From Rathayibacter_A sp036510655 (lineage in GTDB: Bacteria; Actinomycetota; Actinomycetes; Actinomycetales; Microbacteriaceae), in contig DATCDQ010000030.1 of NCBI GenBank assembly GCA_036510655.1, positions 1-30,406 of the forward strand: DNA of 30,406 nucleotides. Reading direction: 5' to 3'. A model generated the notes under the pieces. The model was not told the origin of the DNA. It did not search any database and saw only the letters and a program-made list of their open reading frames with translations. Numbering within the stretch: position 1 is the stretch's first letter; each line of letters begins with the position of its first letter. Positions 1-7,002 of the stretch are shown in pieces. Made by a program: the position numbers and the translations under genes.

Positions 1-103
1 CCTCTGGCCAACGGCACTGAAACAGGTAGTCCAGGCAGGCCTGCTCATCGCCGAACCTCGCCTGAAACTCCAGAATCGTCAGAGGAAATTCAGGCCGGCC
101 CAT
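1..103 (-). CDS. IS1595-family transposase, N-terminal fragment (runs off the window)
   Basis: The reverse strand from an ATG at 103 encodes a protein starting MGRPEFPLTILEFQARFGDE, continuing with ACLDYLFQCRWPE. The pattern FP-LEFQ-RF-DE-AC-YL---RWP is the characteristic N-terminus of IS1595-family transposases and precedes their zinc-ribbon region. Only about 34 codons are visible, and the catalytic DDE/DDN part lies left of the window. The gene lies in the same orientation as the GH13 gene it interrupts. Family assignment is from the remembered N-terminal motif. Confidence 0.7.
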   Translation of the reverse strand, partial: MGRPEFPLTILEFQARFGDEQACLDYLFQCRWPE

Positions 104-140
104 GCAAACAGGCTACCTGAGCTAACCGGCCACGCACTAC
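1..140 (-). mobile_element. End of an IS1595-type insertion sequence (partial)
   Basis: The left edge carries the 5' part of a minus-strand transposase gene plus a short upstream stretch that ends inside a GH13 gene. GH13 homology stops after the codons for FRTHG (about 145-165), and the transposase starts at 103, so the IS terminus lies between about 104 and 145. I could not define the inverted repeat or target duplication because the other end is outside the window. The outer boundary given here is an estimate. Confidence 0.6.
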
Positions 141-1434
141 GCGTTCCATGCGTGCGAAACCAGGTCGGATCGTGACGCGCATCGTCCGGCAGATCGATCA
201 CTTCGGGCAGGCCGAGCTCTTCGCCCTGATAGAGGTAGCTCGAGCCGGGCAGTGCCAGCATCAGCGTTGTGGCGGCCCGAGCGCGACGCAGCCCGAACGC
301 AGGATCGGGCAGGCCGAGGCTCTTCGGGCCGAGGCCCTCGCCCTGTGGGCTCGGCACCGTCAACGCAAGCCGCGTCGCGTGCCGCACGACGTCGTGGTTC
401 GAGAGCACCCAGGTGCTCGGCGCGCCAACCGCGCAGAATGCATCCATCGAGGCGGTGATGACCTCGCGCAGAGCGGATGCCTGCCACGGCGTCTCGAGAT
501 ACGCGAAATTGAACGTCTGCTGCATTTCGTCCGGCCGCACCCAGTCGGCCAGGCGGGTGAGCGGCCCGACCCAGGCTTCGCCGCACAATGCGCGATCGCC
601 GTCGTACTCGGCCAGCACGGCGTGCCAATCCCGGTAGATCTCGTGTACGCCGTCTTGCTGCCAATAGGGCGGCGGCGGTGGCGTGACGGTTCCCTCCCCA
701 GCGCCACCGCCCATGCTCCCACCGCCCATGCTCCCGCCGCCCGTCGGGGGTGTGTAGTCGGGGAGTCCGGCCGCTTTGATCAGCCCGTGGGCGACATCTA
801 TTCGGAAGCCGTCGACGCCGCGATCCAGCCAGAATCGAAGGATCTGCCGGAATTGCTCGCGCACCCACTCGCTTTCCCAATTGAGGTCGGGTTGAGACGT
901 GTCGAAGAGGTGCAGATACCACTGGCCGGGCGCGCCGTCGGGCCGATTGACGCGGGTCCAGGCAGGCCCGCCGAAAACGGACTGCCAGTTGTTCGGCGGC
1001 GTCGAGCCGTCTGCTCCTTTGCCGTCGCGGAACATGTAATGGTCCCTCTCGCCGCTGCCTTCTGGGGCGGCAAGCGCTTCTTGGAACCAGACGTGATCGC
1101 TCGATGTGTGATTGGGCACCAGGTCGACGATCACCTTGAGGCCTGCGGCGTGCGCCGCGGCCAGAAGTGCGTCGAAATCCTCGAGCGTGCCGAAGAGCGG
1201 GTCAACGGCGCAGTAGTCGGCCACATCGTAGCCGGCATCACGCTGAGGCGAGGTGAAGAACGGAGACAGCCAGAGCGCATCCACACCGAGTTCGGTCAAT
1301 GCGGGCAGTCTGCTCGTGATTCCGCGCAGGTCGCCGACGCCGTCGCCGTTGGCATCCGCGAACGACCGCGGATACACCTGATAGATCACGGCGGAGCGCC
1401 ACCACTCAGTGTTTGTCTTGTCCGGGTATGCCAT
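79..1434 (-). pseudogene. GH13 alpha-glucosidase (oligo-1,6-glucosidase type), 3' end cut off by the IS
   Basis: Cytoplasmic GH13 enzymes of this type hydrolyse terminal alpha-glucosidic bonds of short malto- or isomalto-oligosaccharides. The N-terminus AVIYQVYPRSFADANGDGVG is typical. The catalytic residues are visible: nucleophile Asp about 213 in GFRIDVA, acid/base Glu about 286 in CGEAW, and Asp about 348 in SNHD. Normal members are about 550-570 residues. Here homology ends near residue 430 and the last 20 or so residues come from the IS, so the C-terminal beta-sandwich domain is lost. The start is the ATG at 1434, with AGGG seven bases upstream; a GTG at 1440 is possible. A Gly/Ser/Met-rich loop (about residues 231-246) carries a tandem repeat. 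The barrel is complete, but folding without domain C is doubtful. Confidence 0.85.
706..735 (-). repeat. 15-bp tandem repeat coding for GGGSM
   Basis: Two perfect adjacent copies of a 15-bp unit (accgcccatgctccc on the plus strand) lie at 706-720 and 721-735, with partial copies on both sides. On the minus strand they encode GGGSM-GGGSM-GGG in the loop after the nucleophile strand of the GH13 barrel. Because the unit is a multiple of three, copy-number changes keep the frame. Confidence 0.85.
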
Positions 1435-1439
1435 CCGCA

Positions 1440-1457
1440 CACCCTACAAGTAGTGTG
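1440..1457. promoter_or_regulatory. Imperfect palindrome between the divergent GH13 starts
   Basis: CACCCTAC-AA-GTAGTGTG is an 8-2-8 inverted repeat with one mismatch. It fills most of the 29 bases between the ATG at 1434 (minus) and the ATG at 1464 (plus). Promoters for both genes must overlap here or transcripts must be nearly leaderless, so this could be a shared operator. No known regulator consensus was recognised. Confidence 0.4.
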
Positions 1458-1463
1458 ACGAAT

Positions 1464-3434
1464 ATGCTGATGCCCCACCACGACGGCTCTCCCCTCTACG
1501 TGTCGACGCAGACGCCCGCGCTCGGTGACGCCGTGCGGGTGCGCGTGCGGATTCCGGCGTCGTTCGGACCGGTAACCGCCGTACGCACCCGATCGAATCC
1601 CGACCATGAACCACAGTTCACGGATGCCGCGCTTCTGCCTGCGGCGGATGTTGCGCTTCTGCAGACCGCGGACGCTGCGCCCGTGCAGGCGGCGGATGCT
1701 GCGGCCGTGCAGACCGCGGGCGGCGGCTGGCACTGGTGGGAGGCATCCGTCACGGTGGCGAACCCGGTGCACGGGTACCGCTTCATGATCACGCGGGCCG
1801 ACGGCTCGAGTGTGTGGCTGAATGCGACGGGCATGCACGAGATGGAGACGCTCGATGCGGAGGATTTCAAGCTGATCAGCTACCCCGCGCCACCGAGCTG
1901 GGTAGCTTCCACGGTGCTGTATCAACTGTTTCCCGACCGATTTGCGCGTTCAGCGGCAGCGGACGCGCGGCCGCTTCCGGACTGGGCGATCCCTGCGCAG
2001 TGGGGCGACCCGGTCGAATTGGAACAGCCCGGGCGCTCGCAGCAGTTCTACGGCGGAGACATCGACGGCATCATCGAGCACCTCGACCATTTCGACCGAC
2101 TCGGGGTGAGCCTGATCTACGTGACGCCGGTGTTTCCGGGGCGGTCCAATCACCGCTACGACGCATCCAGCTTCGCCGAGGTCGACCCGCTGCTCGGCGG
2201 GGATGACGCGCTGATCCGCCTAGTCGAGGCGGCGCACGCACGTGGGCTGAAGGTGATCGGGGACCTGACCGCCAACCACTGCGGGGACGGGCACGAGTGG
2301 TTCCAAGCCGCATTCGGGCATCCGGATGCGCCGGAAAGTGAATTCTTCTACTGGCTGAACGATGCGCACACCGAGTATGTCTCGTGGCTGGGTGTGCGCA
2401 GCCTGCCGAAGTTCAATTGGAACTCGACGGAACTGCGCCGACGCTTCATCGAGGGGCCGGACTCGGTCGTCGCACACTGGTTGAAGCCGCCGTATTCGCT
2501 GGATGGTTGGCGCATCGATGTCGCCAACATGACAGGGCGGTACCGAGACGAGGACCTGAATGGCGAGGTGCGTCGCACCATCCGTCGCACGATGATCGAC
2601 GTGAACCCGGACACGATCCTGCTCGGCGAGTCGACCAACGATGCGTCGAGCGACTTTCAAGGCGACGCCTGGCATGGCGCGATGACGTACGCGAACTTCA
2701 CCCGGCCGCTCTGGAGTTGGCTGTCGCGGCCCGGCAGTGCGTCGAGCTATTTCGGGCAGCCGGTCGGCACGATTCCGCAGCTGAACGGCGCGCAGTTCGT
2801 GGCGGCGCACACGCAGTTCACTGCTGGCTTTCCGTGGCGCACGCTGCTCGGCACCATGAACGCGCTCGACACCCACGACGTGCCGCGGTTCCTGACGCAT
2901 GCCCGGCCGGATGTCGTGCCGGTCGCGTTCGGCCTCTCGGTCACGTTCCCTGGTATTCCGGTCGTGTGGGCCGGCGACGAGTTCGCTCTCACCGGCGAGG
3001 ACGGCGAGGCGTCGCGCACCCCGCTGCCGTGGGGCGAACTCACTGATGGTGGTCGAGTAGCCGGCGAGCGCAGCGAGCAGGCGTATCGAGACCCCGCAGC
3101 CACCTTCGACCTATACTCCCGCCTCATCCACCTGCGCCGCGATCACTCCGCCTTGAACGGCGGCGGCATGCGCTGGCTGCACGTTGACGGCGATGTGCTC
3201 GTTTTCGTGCGCGAGTCGGCTGCCGAGAGCATCCTGGTCCTCGCAGCGCGAGCGGATGTCGACGTGCGCCTTCCGCTCGACGCGGTCGGCGGTGCGGATG
3301 CCGCGGTGCCGGTTTTTGGTGACGTCGCGCTCGCGGTCGTGCCATCCGTCGAGGAGGATGAGGGCGGCATCCGCATAACTTCGCGTGGCCCGGTATTCGC
3401 GGCGTGGCAGTTGCCGGGTGTCGTTGTTGGCTGA
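1464..3434 (+). CDS. GH13 cyclomaltodextrinase/neopullulanase-like glycosidase
   Basis: The 656-residue protein has an N-terminal beta-sandwich (CBM34-like) domain of about 150 residues and then a GH13 barrel starting at STVLYQLFPDRFARS. Catalytic residues are Asp about 352 (GWRIDVANM), Glu about 389 (LLGES) and Asp about 472 (LDTHDVPRF). Such enzymes cleave alpha-1,4 (and sometimes alpha-1,6) bonds in cyclodextrins, pullulan or maltodextrins, usually in the cytoplasm; no signal peptide is seen. The start at 1464 is chosen because upstream in-frame codons overlap the divergent gene; the next ATG is at 1470. Two in-frame insertions are unusual: a 4 x 24-bp repeat (residues 53-84) and a REP-like palindrome encoding GGRVAGERSEQAYRDP between barrel and C-terminal domain. 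The exact substrate is uncertain. Confidence 0.88.
   Translation: MLMPHHDGSPLYVSTQTPALGDAVRVRVRIPASFGPVTAVRTRSNPDHEPQFTDAALLPAADVALLQTADAAPVQAADAAAVQTAGGGWHWWEASVTVANPVHGYRFMITRADGSSVWLNATGMHEMETLDAEDFKLISYPAPPSWVASTVLYQLFPDRFARSAAADARPLPDWAIPAQWGDPVELEQPGRSQQFYGGDIDGIIEHLDHFDRLGVSLIYVTPVFPGRSNHRYDASSFAEVDPLLGGDDALIRLVEAAHARGLKVIGDLTANHCGDGHEWFQAAFGHPDAPESEFFYWLNDAHTEYVSWLGVRSLPKFNWNSTELRRRFIEGPDSVVAHWLKPPYSLDGWRIDVANMTGRYRDEDLNGEVRRTIRRTMIDVNPDTILLGESTNDASSDFQGDAWHGAMTYANFTRPLWSWLSRPGSASSYFGQPVGTIPQLNGAQFVAAHTQFTAGFPWRTLLGTMNALDTHDVPRFLTHARPDVVPVAFGLSVTFPGIPVVWAGDEFALTGEDGEASRTPLPWGELTDGGRVAGERSEQAYRDPAATFDLYSRLIHLRRDHSALNGGGMRWLHVDGDVLVFVRESAAESILVLAARADVDVRLPLDAVGGADAAVPVFGDVALAVVPSVEEDEGGIRITSRGPVFAAWQLPGVVVG
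1620..1715 (+). repeat. Four 24-bp tandem repeats within the GH13 N-domain
   Basis: Four consecutive degenerate 24-bp units at 1620-1643, 1644-1667, 1668-1691 and 1692-1715 encode variants of A-D-A-A-x-V-Q-x (TDAALLPA, ADVALLQT, ADAAPVQA, ADAAAVQT). They form an Ala-rich loop before the GGGWHWWE strand of the N-terminal domain. The units keep the reading frame and each contains the GCGGAT/C-G core. Confidence 0.85.
3048..3093. repeat. REP-like palindromic element inside the GH13 coding frame
   Basis: The stretch from GTGGTCGAGTAGCC to GTATCGAGACC, with the core GGCGAGCGCAGCGAGCAGGC, matches the general form of a dispersed palindromic repeat that I remember from intergenic regions of Microbacteriaceae (ends GGTCGAGTA and TATCGAGACC around a Ser/Ala-rich hairpin core). 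Here it is read through in frame. No second copy was found in this window, so the repeat identity depends on prior knowledge and not on this sequence. Confidence 0.55.
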
Positions 3435-3454
3435 CTTAGCATGCCGTCATCCGG

Positions 3455-3483
3455 TTTTTGCTGAGCTGTTCAGATGATATCCT
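3455..3483 (+). promoter_or_regulatory. Candidate promoter of the tRNA genes
   Basis: A weak -35 (TTTTTG, 3455-3460) is followed after 17 bp by a -10 TATCCT (3478-3483). Transcription would start about 35 bases before tRNA-Thr. The site lies in the 92-bp gap after the GH13 stop codon, the only place a dedicated tRNA promoter could lie. Confidence 0.35.
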
Positions 3484-3526
3484 CGTACGGTTGCCGAAAC
3501 GCTGACGATTGTCGTGTCGAGGCGTC

Positions 3527-3598
<72 letters not shown>

Positions 3599-3630
3599 CG
3601 ACTCTTGCGCAGATCGTGCGCGGAGGTCAC

Positions 3631-3704
3631 GGCGGGGTAGCTCAGGTGGTTAGAGCACACGGCTCATAATCGTGGTGTCGCGGGTTCAAGTCCCGCTCCC
3701 GCTA
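3631..3704 (+). tRNA. tRNA-Met (anticodon CAT, elongator)
   Basis: A 74-nt cloverleaf has acceptor GGCGGGG with TCCCGCT (G-U at both ends), D arm AGCTCAGGTGGTTAGAGC, anticodon stem CACGG/TCGTG around CTCATAA (CAT), and T arm GCGGG-TTCAAGT-CCCGC. The three consecutive G-C pairs of an initiator anticodon stem are absent, so this is elongator Met; a lysidine-modified tRNA-Ile2 is less likely. An integrase gene converges on its 3' end, which suggests it is the attachment site of the neighbouring element. Confidence 0.93.
3682..3704. other. Putative attachment site (3' end of tRNA-Met)
   Basis: Tyrosine integrases of actinobacterial integrative elements often use the T arm and 3' acceptor of a tRNA as the attachment core, with int next to it. 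Here int ends 34 bp beyond the tRNA. I looked for a second copy of the T-arm/acceptor sequence at the far side of the element and did not find one within the window, so the other att site is missing, diverged or outside. Confidence 0.35.
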
Positions 3705-3706
3705 CT

Positions 3707-3739
3707 GGCCCCGAGATCTCGCCATCTCGGGGCCTTTTT
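3707..3739 (+). terminator. Rho-independent terminator of the tRNA transcript
   Basis: An 11-bp perfect stem GGCCCCGAGAT / ATCTCGGGGCC encloses a 6-base loop (CTCGCC) and is followed by TTTTT. It lies 2 bases after tRNA-Met. The T-run touches the stop codon of the opposing integrase gene at 3739-3741. Confidence 0.9.
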
Positions 3740-4878
3740 CATACCGTCTGGTCGGTCGCTTTTGGCCCGTTTGCCCACATTTTGCCCACACTTGAAAACG
3801 CGGCGTCATGAAGACGGTCCGCCACAGCGTCGAGATCGTCATCGAAAAGGTCGCTGTAAGTGTCGAGCGTCATGGCGGCGGAGGCGTGCCCGAGCATGCG
3901 TTGGACGGCCTTCACATTCGCTCCGGCACTGACCGCGAGGGACGCCGCGGTGTGCCGCAGATCATGGATGGTCATCGCTGGCAGGTGCGCCTTATCGAGC
4001 GCTCGGTCCCACCAGGAGTTGACCGTCATCGTCGGAGTCTTCTGGTATCCGCCCAGGCCATCGTCGAAGACGATGTCGTCCCGGCGCTTACCCTCGCACG
4101 CCGCTGCGAGGGGAGTCGAAAGGAACTGGGGGTAAGGGACGCTGCGCCGCTCGTGCGTCTTGGGAGTGCCGACGACGATTGCACCGTTGACGTACACGGC
4201 GTTCTCCGCGACGGAGAGCCGGCGTCTACCCGTATCCACGTCCCGAACGCGGAGGGCAGTCGCTTCGCCCCACCGGAGGCCGGTGTACGCGAGGATTGCG
4301 ACGATCGCTGCGTGGTCGCTGCAGGCTTCAAGGAGTTTCGCCACCGGGTCGTTGGTCAGGTAGACGTGCTCTCGAGAGACGCGACGAGGAAGCTTGACTC
4401 CACGGGCCGGATTCGACGGGATCAGGTGATCTCTCACCGCGCTGTCGAGGATGCCGGCGAGGATGTCGTGGCAGCGTCGGACGATGGTGGGCGATTTGGG
4501 CTTCTTCACCTCCGTCCCGTTGCTGAGCTGGGTGACCCACGCTTGCACGTCACTGTGGCGGATGGTGCCGATCATGGTCCTGCCCCATCGGGGTTCCACA
4601 TGCAGTCGCCAGGCCGACTCGTAGACATACCTCGACGACGGCTTCAGGTGTGAACGTGAGGACAGCCATGCGTGTCCGAGGCGGTCAACGGTCGCGCGGG
4701 CGGCCGTGGGATCGATGTACTCGCCGGTGGCCTTCTTCATTTCGACCGACGCAAGGAACAGCTCCGCCTCACGTTTCGTATTGAATCCGCGCTTATCGGT
4801 TTGCGAGTGATCGGGTTTGCGATAGCGAACCCGATAGCGTTTCCCAGCCGCTGACTCGTAGGCGGTGATGCTTCCCAT
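3739..4878 (-). CDS. int: Tyrosine-type site-specific integrase
   Basis: This 379-residue phage/ICE-type tyrosine recombinase catalyses integration and excision of the element at its att sites. It has an N-terminal arm-binding region (SITAYESAAGKRYRVRYRK), a SAM-like core-binding domain (about 65-155) and a catalytic domain. The catalytic residues are seen: Arg202 (TGLRWGE), His306 and Arg309 (HDLRHTAAS), His331 (LGHAS) and the nucleophile Tyr341 (TLDTYSDLF). Its 3' end faces tRNA-Met and its start lies 2 bp after the XRE gene stop, so the two are probably co-transcribed. GGGG is 5 bases upstream of the ATG. It appears intact. Confidence 0.93.
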   Translation of the reverse strand: MGSITAYESAAGKRYRVRYRKPDHSQTDKRGFNTKREAELFLASVEMKKATGEYIDPTAARATVDRLGHAWLSSRSHLKPSSRYVYESAWRLHVEPRWGRTMIGTIRHSDVQAWVTQLSNGTEVKKPKSPTIVRRCHDILAGILDSAVRDHLIPSNPARGVKLPRRVSREHVYLTNDPVAKLLEACSDHAAIVAILAYTGLRWGEATALRVRDVDTGRRRLSVAENAVYVNGAIVVGTPKTHERRSVPYPQFLSTPLAAACEGKRRDDIVFDDGLGGYQKTPTMTVNSWWDRALDKAHLPAMTIHDLRHTAASLAVSAGANVKAVQRMLGHASAAMTLDTYSDLFDDDLDAVADRLHDAAFSSVGKMWANGPKATDQTV

Positions 4879-4880
4879 AG

Positions 4881-5483
4881 CTACCCCAGGACGTCGGTCC
4901 GATTACTTTCGACGCCAACGACGCCACTCGTGGTTAGCAGGCTGCTCAGTTTGGCCGCCTCACGAGTCACGCTGTCAATGCGGTCCTCAAGTTCGGCGTT
5001 TGAGCCTGTGAGGTCGGTGTCGCCGGAGGCGGATTGCACGTTGCGAACGATGCGCAGCCGCTCGACTTCTCGCCACAGAGTGCCGAGTTCACGGAGCGAA
5101 TTGAGAATGTCGATGTCTGCCCGCTCGGCGGCGAGAGAGGGGCGATAGGAGCTCGCCGGCGTCGCGGAGAACCAACAATCGAACTCGGCCGCCGTCATAC
5201 CGTCGAAGTCGTCGCTGAGATTGGGCAGGTCGAGCGGTGAGTTCGGGTGGCCGATGGGAGCGAGGAGGATCGACGGTGGGACGCTGAGCGCGCGAGCGAT
5301 GTTCAGCAATTGGGTGACGCTGATGTCGGCCTTCCTGCCGGACTCGATGTTCTCGAGAATCGCGGCTGTGACGTTGCCGCCGGGAATGGAATCGGCAAGT
5401 TCACGTGTGGTGCGGAAACCGCGCGCTCGCCGCGCCAGTTTGATGCGGGATCCGACACTCGTCTGCTGCAAGTAGTCCGTCAT
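4881..5483 (-). CDS. XRE-family transcriptional regulator (element repressor)
   Basis: The 200-residue protein has an N-terminal helix-turn-helix (about residues 8-75: VGSRIKLARRARGFRTTREL through LENIESGRKADISVTQLLNI). The C-terminal half is acidic and alpha-helical (about 125-185, coiled-coil-like) with no recognised domain. It is the first gene of a two-gene unit with int and diverges from the excisionase gene. The position fits a phage-like repressor that controls excision and transfer; this is inference from layout. The intergenic region has TTTGACA and TGTCAAA half-sites that could bind it. Confidence 0.82.
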   Translation of the reverse strand: MTDYLQQTSVGSRIKLARRARGFRTTRELADSIPGGNVTAAILENIESGRKADISVTQLLNIARALSVPPSILLAPIGHPNSPLDLPNLSDDFDGMTAAEFDCWFSATPASSYRPSLAAERADIDILNSLRELGTLWREVERLRIVRNVQSASGDTDLTGSNAELEDRIDSVTREAAKLSSLLTTSGVVGVESNRTDVLG

Positions 5484-5536
5484 TTTGACAGACTAACGCG
5501 CAAGTGCTTGTCAAACCAGCAAACTATCGCTATTGT
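5484..5536 (+). promoter_or_regulatory. xis promoter with inverted half-sites for the XRE repressor
   Basis: On the plus strand, -35 TTGTCA (5508-5513) and -10 TATTGT (5531-5536) are separated by exactly 17 bp, pointing at the excisionase gene. TTTGACA (5484-5490, directly next to the repressor start) and TGTCAAA (5509-5515) are perfect inverted half-sites 18 bp apart; the second overlaps the -35. A third partial copy, TTGTCATTT, starts at 5533. Repressor binding would block this promoter; binding itself is inferred. Confidence 0.6.
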
Positions 5537-5586
5537 CATTTCAACAAATCAGTTGCTCTCTAGTTGTCGAAGCGGAGGAAATTGAG

Positions 5587-5784
5587 ATGACAGGGGAATT
5601 CATTCAGCCATCTGAAGTGGTTGAGCTCACGGGGCTGTCGCAGGCGGCCTTGGCGCAGCTGCGCTACCGCGGAAAGGGGCCGCGCTTTTACAAGCCGACG
5701 CCACACAAGGTGCTCTACAAGCGTGCGGAGGTGATCGCATGGCTGGAAGCGAGTGTGCAGACCAGGACCGGGGTGCTCGTGTGA
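5587..5784 (+). CDS. xis: Excisionase / AlpA-MerR-like helix-turn-helix protein
   Basis: This small 65-residue DNA-binding protein is of the winged-helix type found in excisionases. It reads QPSEVVELTGLSQAALAQLR, followed by YRGKGPRFYKP and a wing with VLYKRAEVIAWLEA. Such proteins bend DNA and bias the integrase towards excision. The ATG at 5587 is preceded by GGAGGA with 7 bases spacing, which decides it over an upstream in-frame start at 5533. It is the first gene of the rightward operon and is divergent from the repressor. It could also be a transcriptional activator. Confidence 0.82.
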   Translation: MTGEFIQPSEVVELTGLSQAALAQLRYRGKGPRFYKPTPHKVLYKRAEVIAWLEASVQTRTGVLV

Positions 5785-5888
5785 ACGGGCCGAGTCCGGC
5801 TTCGGCTGCAGCCGGCGCCATCGTTGTTGATGGCTATCTCGTGCCGGTCGATCCGATGGACGATCTGCAGTGCGAAAGCTGTCAGTAG
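5781..5888 (+). CDS. Small protein with C-terminal CxxC
   Basis: A 35-residue ORF starts at a GTG that overlaps the excisionase stop codon by 4 bases (GTGA) and reads through an Ala/Pro-rich start to VVDGYLVPVDPMDDLQCESC and a final Gln. The tight overlap suggests translational coupling. The CxxC at the extreme C-terminus could bind metal or be redox active, but no family is recognised. The overlap arrangement is repeated in the conjugation genes downstream. Confidence 0.5.
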   Translation: MNGPSPASAAAGAIVVDGYLVPVDPMDDLQCESCQ

Positions 5889-6261
5889 AACAGTTCGTTC
5901 GCTCCGGCGTGTTCCGCGTTGACTACCCCTGTTCGGGGGTAGCGTGCGGCACCAAATGGAGTGGCTGATTCTTACCCCACTTGCCGTTACGCCGGACTCG
6001 CGATTCGAGTCAGGGCGTCGGTGACGCATCGTGGCTGAGGCTCCCGCACTTCAGAGTCGAAGTCGCCGCTCCACCATCGAATCCGGAGGCGCCGCCCCGA
6101 ACCCCATGACTTCGGCGCTGCTCGGCTCATCCACCCTCTCTTGCCCAGGTGGGCTTTCCCGCGCTCACGCGCGCCAAGTCGCACCACTGTTCTAACGGGC
6201 CTCACGGCTCGAACCCGGTCCTTCGCATTAGCCACCTCCATGCAAGGAAGGTTGTGATCTC
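5889..6261. other. Gene-free region with one hairpin
   Basis: About 370 bp separates the small CxxC ORF from the sigma-like gene. All long frames here are arginine-rich and look like non-coding readings. The only clear structure is a 7-bp stem CTACCCC/GGGGTAG (5923-5929 and 5936-5942) with a 6-base loop and no following T-run. The region may hold the promoter of the conjugation operon or an origin of transfer; I cannot identify either. Confidence 0.45.
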
Positions 6262-7002
6262 GTGGCTGGAGGAAATCAAGTCGCAGTTGTGGACGATCGT
6301 CTGGGAGAACTTCTCCGCACCGTCGACAGCATGCGCTCATTCGTCCGATACCGCCTGTGGGGCCGGCCGAACGATGTCGATGTCGTTCTGCAAATCGTGC
6401 GGGAGTCCGTCTGGCGCCGCTGTTCCGCATATGACCCGGCGAAAGGGACACCGAACGCGTTTGTGTTTGGGATCACTCGCCATGTCGTCCTGCGCGAACT
6501 ACAGCGCAAGGTCGTTGAGACCGATGAGCTGCCGGCGGACATCCAATCGGGGCGTGACATCGACCCGCTGGATGCCCTGATAGGTCGGTTCGAAGCCAAC
6601 CGGTGGATGAGCCTGGTCGCCGATTTTGTCGGGCCATCCGACTGGGTAGTGGTGGGCGAGTTGGGGCTCACCGATGGTGACGGCGATCGCGTGGCTGACA
6701 TGCACCACCTCTCCGCACGCGGGCTTCGGACGGTTCGCGAGCGCGTGAGCCAGGCGGCGCACACCGTGCGCGCTGCACTCGCGGCCGCCGACGCAGGCCT
6801 TCCTCTCACTGGCTCGGTCGTTGTGGGATGCGTCCCTGAGCGGGGCGGCTTCCGTGAGGTCGCCGAGATGATCGACGACGACGCCGACACGATCGCCGCG
6901 ACGCTGCATATCCACGCCGGATCGGCGAGAGCGCGGATCGCGACGGCGAAACGGCTGATGATGATCGCCCGCGCCGTTCTAGAGCAGGAGGTCTCGGCAT
7001 GA
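6262..7002 (+). CDS. Sigma-70-like (ECF-type) regulator of the conjugation operon
   Basis: The 246-residue protein contains a region-2-like stretch (about 20-75: RSFVRYRLWGRPNDVDVVLQ, then AYDPAKGTPNAFVFGITRHV) typical of RNA polymerase sigma factors. A less conserved C-terminal part (about 195-235: FREVAEMIDDDADTIAATLH) may be a degenerate region 4. It would recruit RNA polymerase to element promoters; that target is inferred. The GTG at 6262 has AAGGAAGG 10 bases upstream. Its stop overlaps the next gene by 4 bases (ATGA), so it is co-transcribed with the transfer genes. The divergent region 4 makes an anti-sigma or non-canonical role possible. Confidence 0.7.
   Translation: MAGGNQVAVVDDRLGELLRTVDSMRSFVRYRLWGRPNDVDVVLQIVRESVWRRCSAYDPAKGTPNAFVFGITRHVVLRELQRKVVETDELPADIQSGRDIDPLDALIGRFEANRWMSLVADFVGPSDWVVVGELGLTDGDGDRVADMHHLSARGLRTVRERVSQAAHTVRAALAAADAGLPLTGSVVVGCVPERGGFREVAEMIDDDADTIAATLHIHAGSARARIATAKRLMMIARAVLEQEVSA

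Noticed and set aside
148..1458. A 436-codon plus-strand open frame opposite the truncated GH13 gene
   Set aside because: It is the mirror of a GC-rich real gene; the minus strand has clear GH13 motifs and this frame has none.
3808..4653. A 281-codon plus-strand frame opposite the integrase
   Set aside because: Shadow of the integrase, which has all tyrosine-recombinase residues on the other strand.
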